Below are positions 63,878 through 64,000 of a DNA stretch of 64,000 nt, piece after piece (the first letter of the stretch is position 1; each line of letters begins with the position of its first letter). The stretch lies in contig NZ_JADZGI010000001.1 of assembly GCF_015865035.1 (NCBI RefSeq), positions 1,116,001-1,180,000 of the forward strand, given 5' to 3'. The position numbers and the translations under genes were made by a program. Source of the DNA: Novosphingobium aureum. GTDB taxonomy: Bacteria > Pseudomonadota > Alphaproteobacteria > Sphingomonadales > Sphingomonadaceae. Under the pieces are notes generated by a model that had not been told where the DNA came from, ran no database searches, and saw only the letters and a program-made list of their open reading frames with translations.

Positions 63878-64000
63878 CGCGCGCCGCGCCTCCCCTTGGG
63901 ACCTGACCTTAATGCAAAGAGCTGACAGGCTGGGCGTCATGGCGCAAGCCGGGTGAGACCCGCAGATCGGCTGTGCGGATTGGCGATTTGCGGATATCTG

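Overview
The window looks like chromosomal DNA of a sphingomonad alphaproteobacterium (Sphingomonadaceae, Novosphingobium-like). The grounds are high GC, a GAAC-N7-GAAC LexA box before uvrA, a cobalamin-riboswitch TonB receptor operon, heavy GNAT/P450/PhzF/MATE/DHA2 content, and small hypothetical proteins of a sphingomonad type. The genus is inferred from recall, not computed. I found no tRNA, rRNA, CRISPR array or prophage.

Layout. 1-3.2 kb: partial malate dehydrogenase, a small hypothetical gene and a SleB-type cell-wall hydrolase (all minus). 3.5-8.4 kb: cobalamin riboswitch and vitamin B12 uptake operon (btuB receptor, btuF lipoprotein, btuC permease, btuD ATPase). 8.5-11.4 kb: a probably leaderless 61-aa gene, a hypothetical gene whose ribosome binding site lies in a hairpin, a GNAT and a CYP101-like P450. 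11.7-13.5 kb: a lower-GC SIR2-domain protein, probably an anti-phage effector. 13.9-17.9 kb: two small proteins, a LexA box and uvrA. 17.9-22.2 kb: an AT-rich foreign patch directly after uvrA. It holds a two-gene operon, FRG-domain protein then DUF262 protein, whose FRG gene is split by a complete IS1595-type element (19241-21557, 25-bp inverted repeats, 8-bp target duplication TTCCCAAA) carrying passenger genes.

22.3-30.1 kb: a sphingomonad HTH protein, rlpA, argG, an SDR plus cyclopropane fatty acid synthase pair, a glycine-zipper lipoprotein-like gene and a PhzF protein. 30-33.8 kb: a histidine kinase, a response regulator and a REC-GGDEF-EAL protein in one minus-strand operon. 34-39.5 kb: a single-domain asparaginase and a TetR-controlled tripartite drug efflux operon (outer-membrane factor, EmrA, EmrB) with twin palindromic operators. 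39.6-47.1 kb: a chemotaxis-type cluster. A divergent CheB lacks the catalytic histidine; the operon itself is STAS, cheA, cheR, cheB, cheD, cheY, cheW and a small gene with a CheZ/CheT-like D-x-x-x-Q motif. No receptor gene is present.

47.2-55.9 kb: DUF938, a MATE exporter, a probable small RNA, a PfkB kinase, an MHYT-PAS-GGDEF-EAL protein, a YaiI protein, aroC and a small monooxygenase. 55.9-58.1 kb: a mosaic locus where a broken ArsC start, a low-GC membrane protein and an intact ArsC/Spx-like gene lead into pnuC and a NadR-like kinase (NAD precursor salvage). 58.1-64 kb: an APC permease, ubiG, lysC, a DUF2239/GIY-YIG divergent pair with mirror-image promoters, and a CoA-transferase.

The strongest candidates for something new are the FRG-DUF262 pair inactivated by the insertion sequence, the SIR2 protein, the small gene ending the chemotaxis operon, and the ~86-nt RNA at 49.6 kb.
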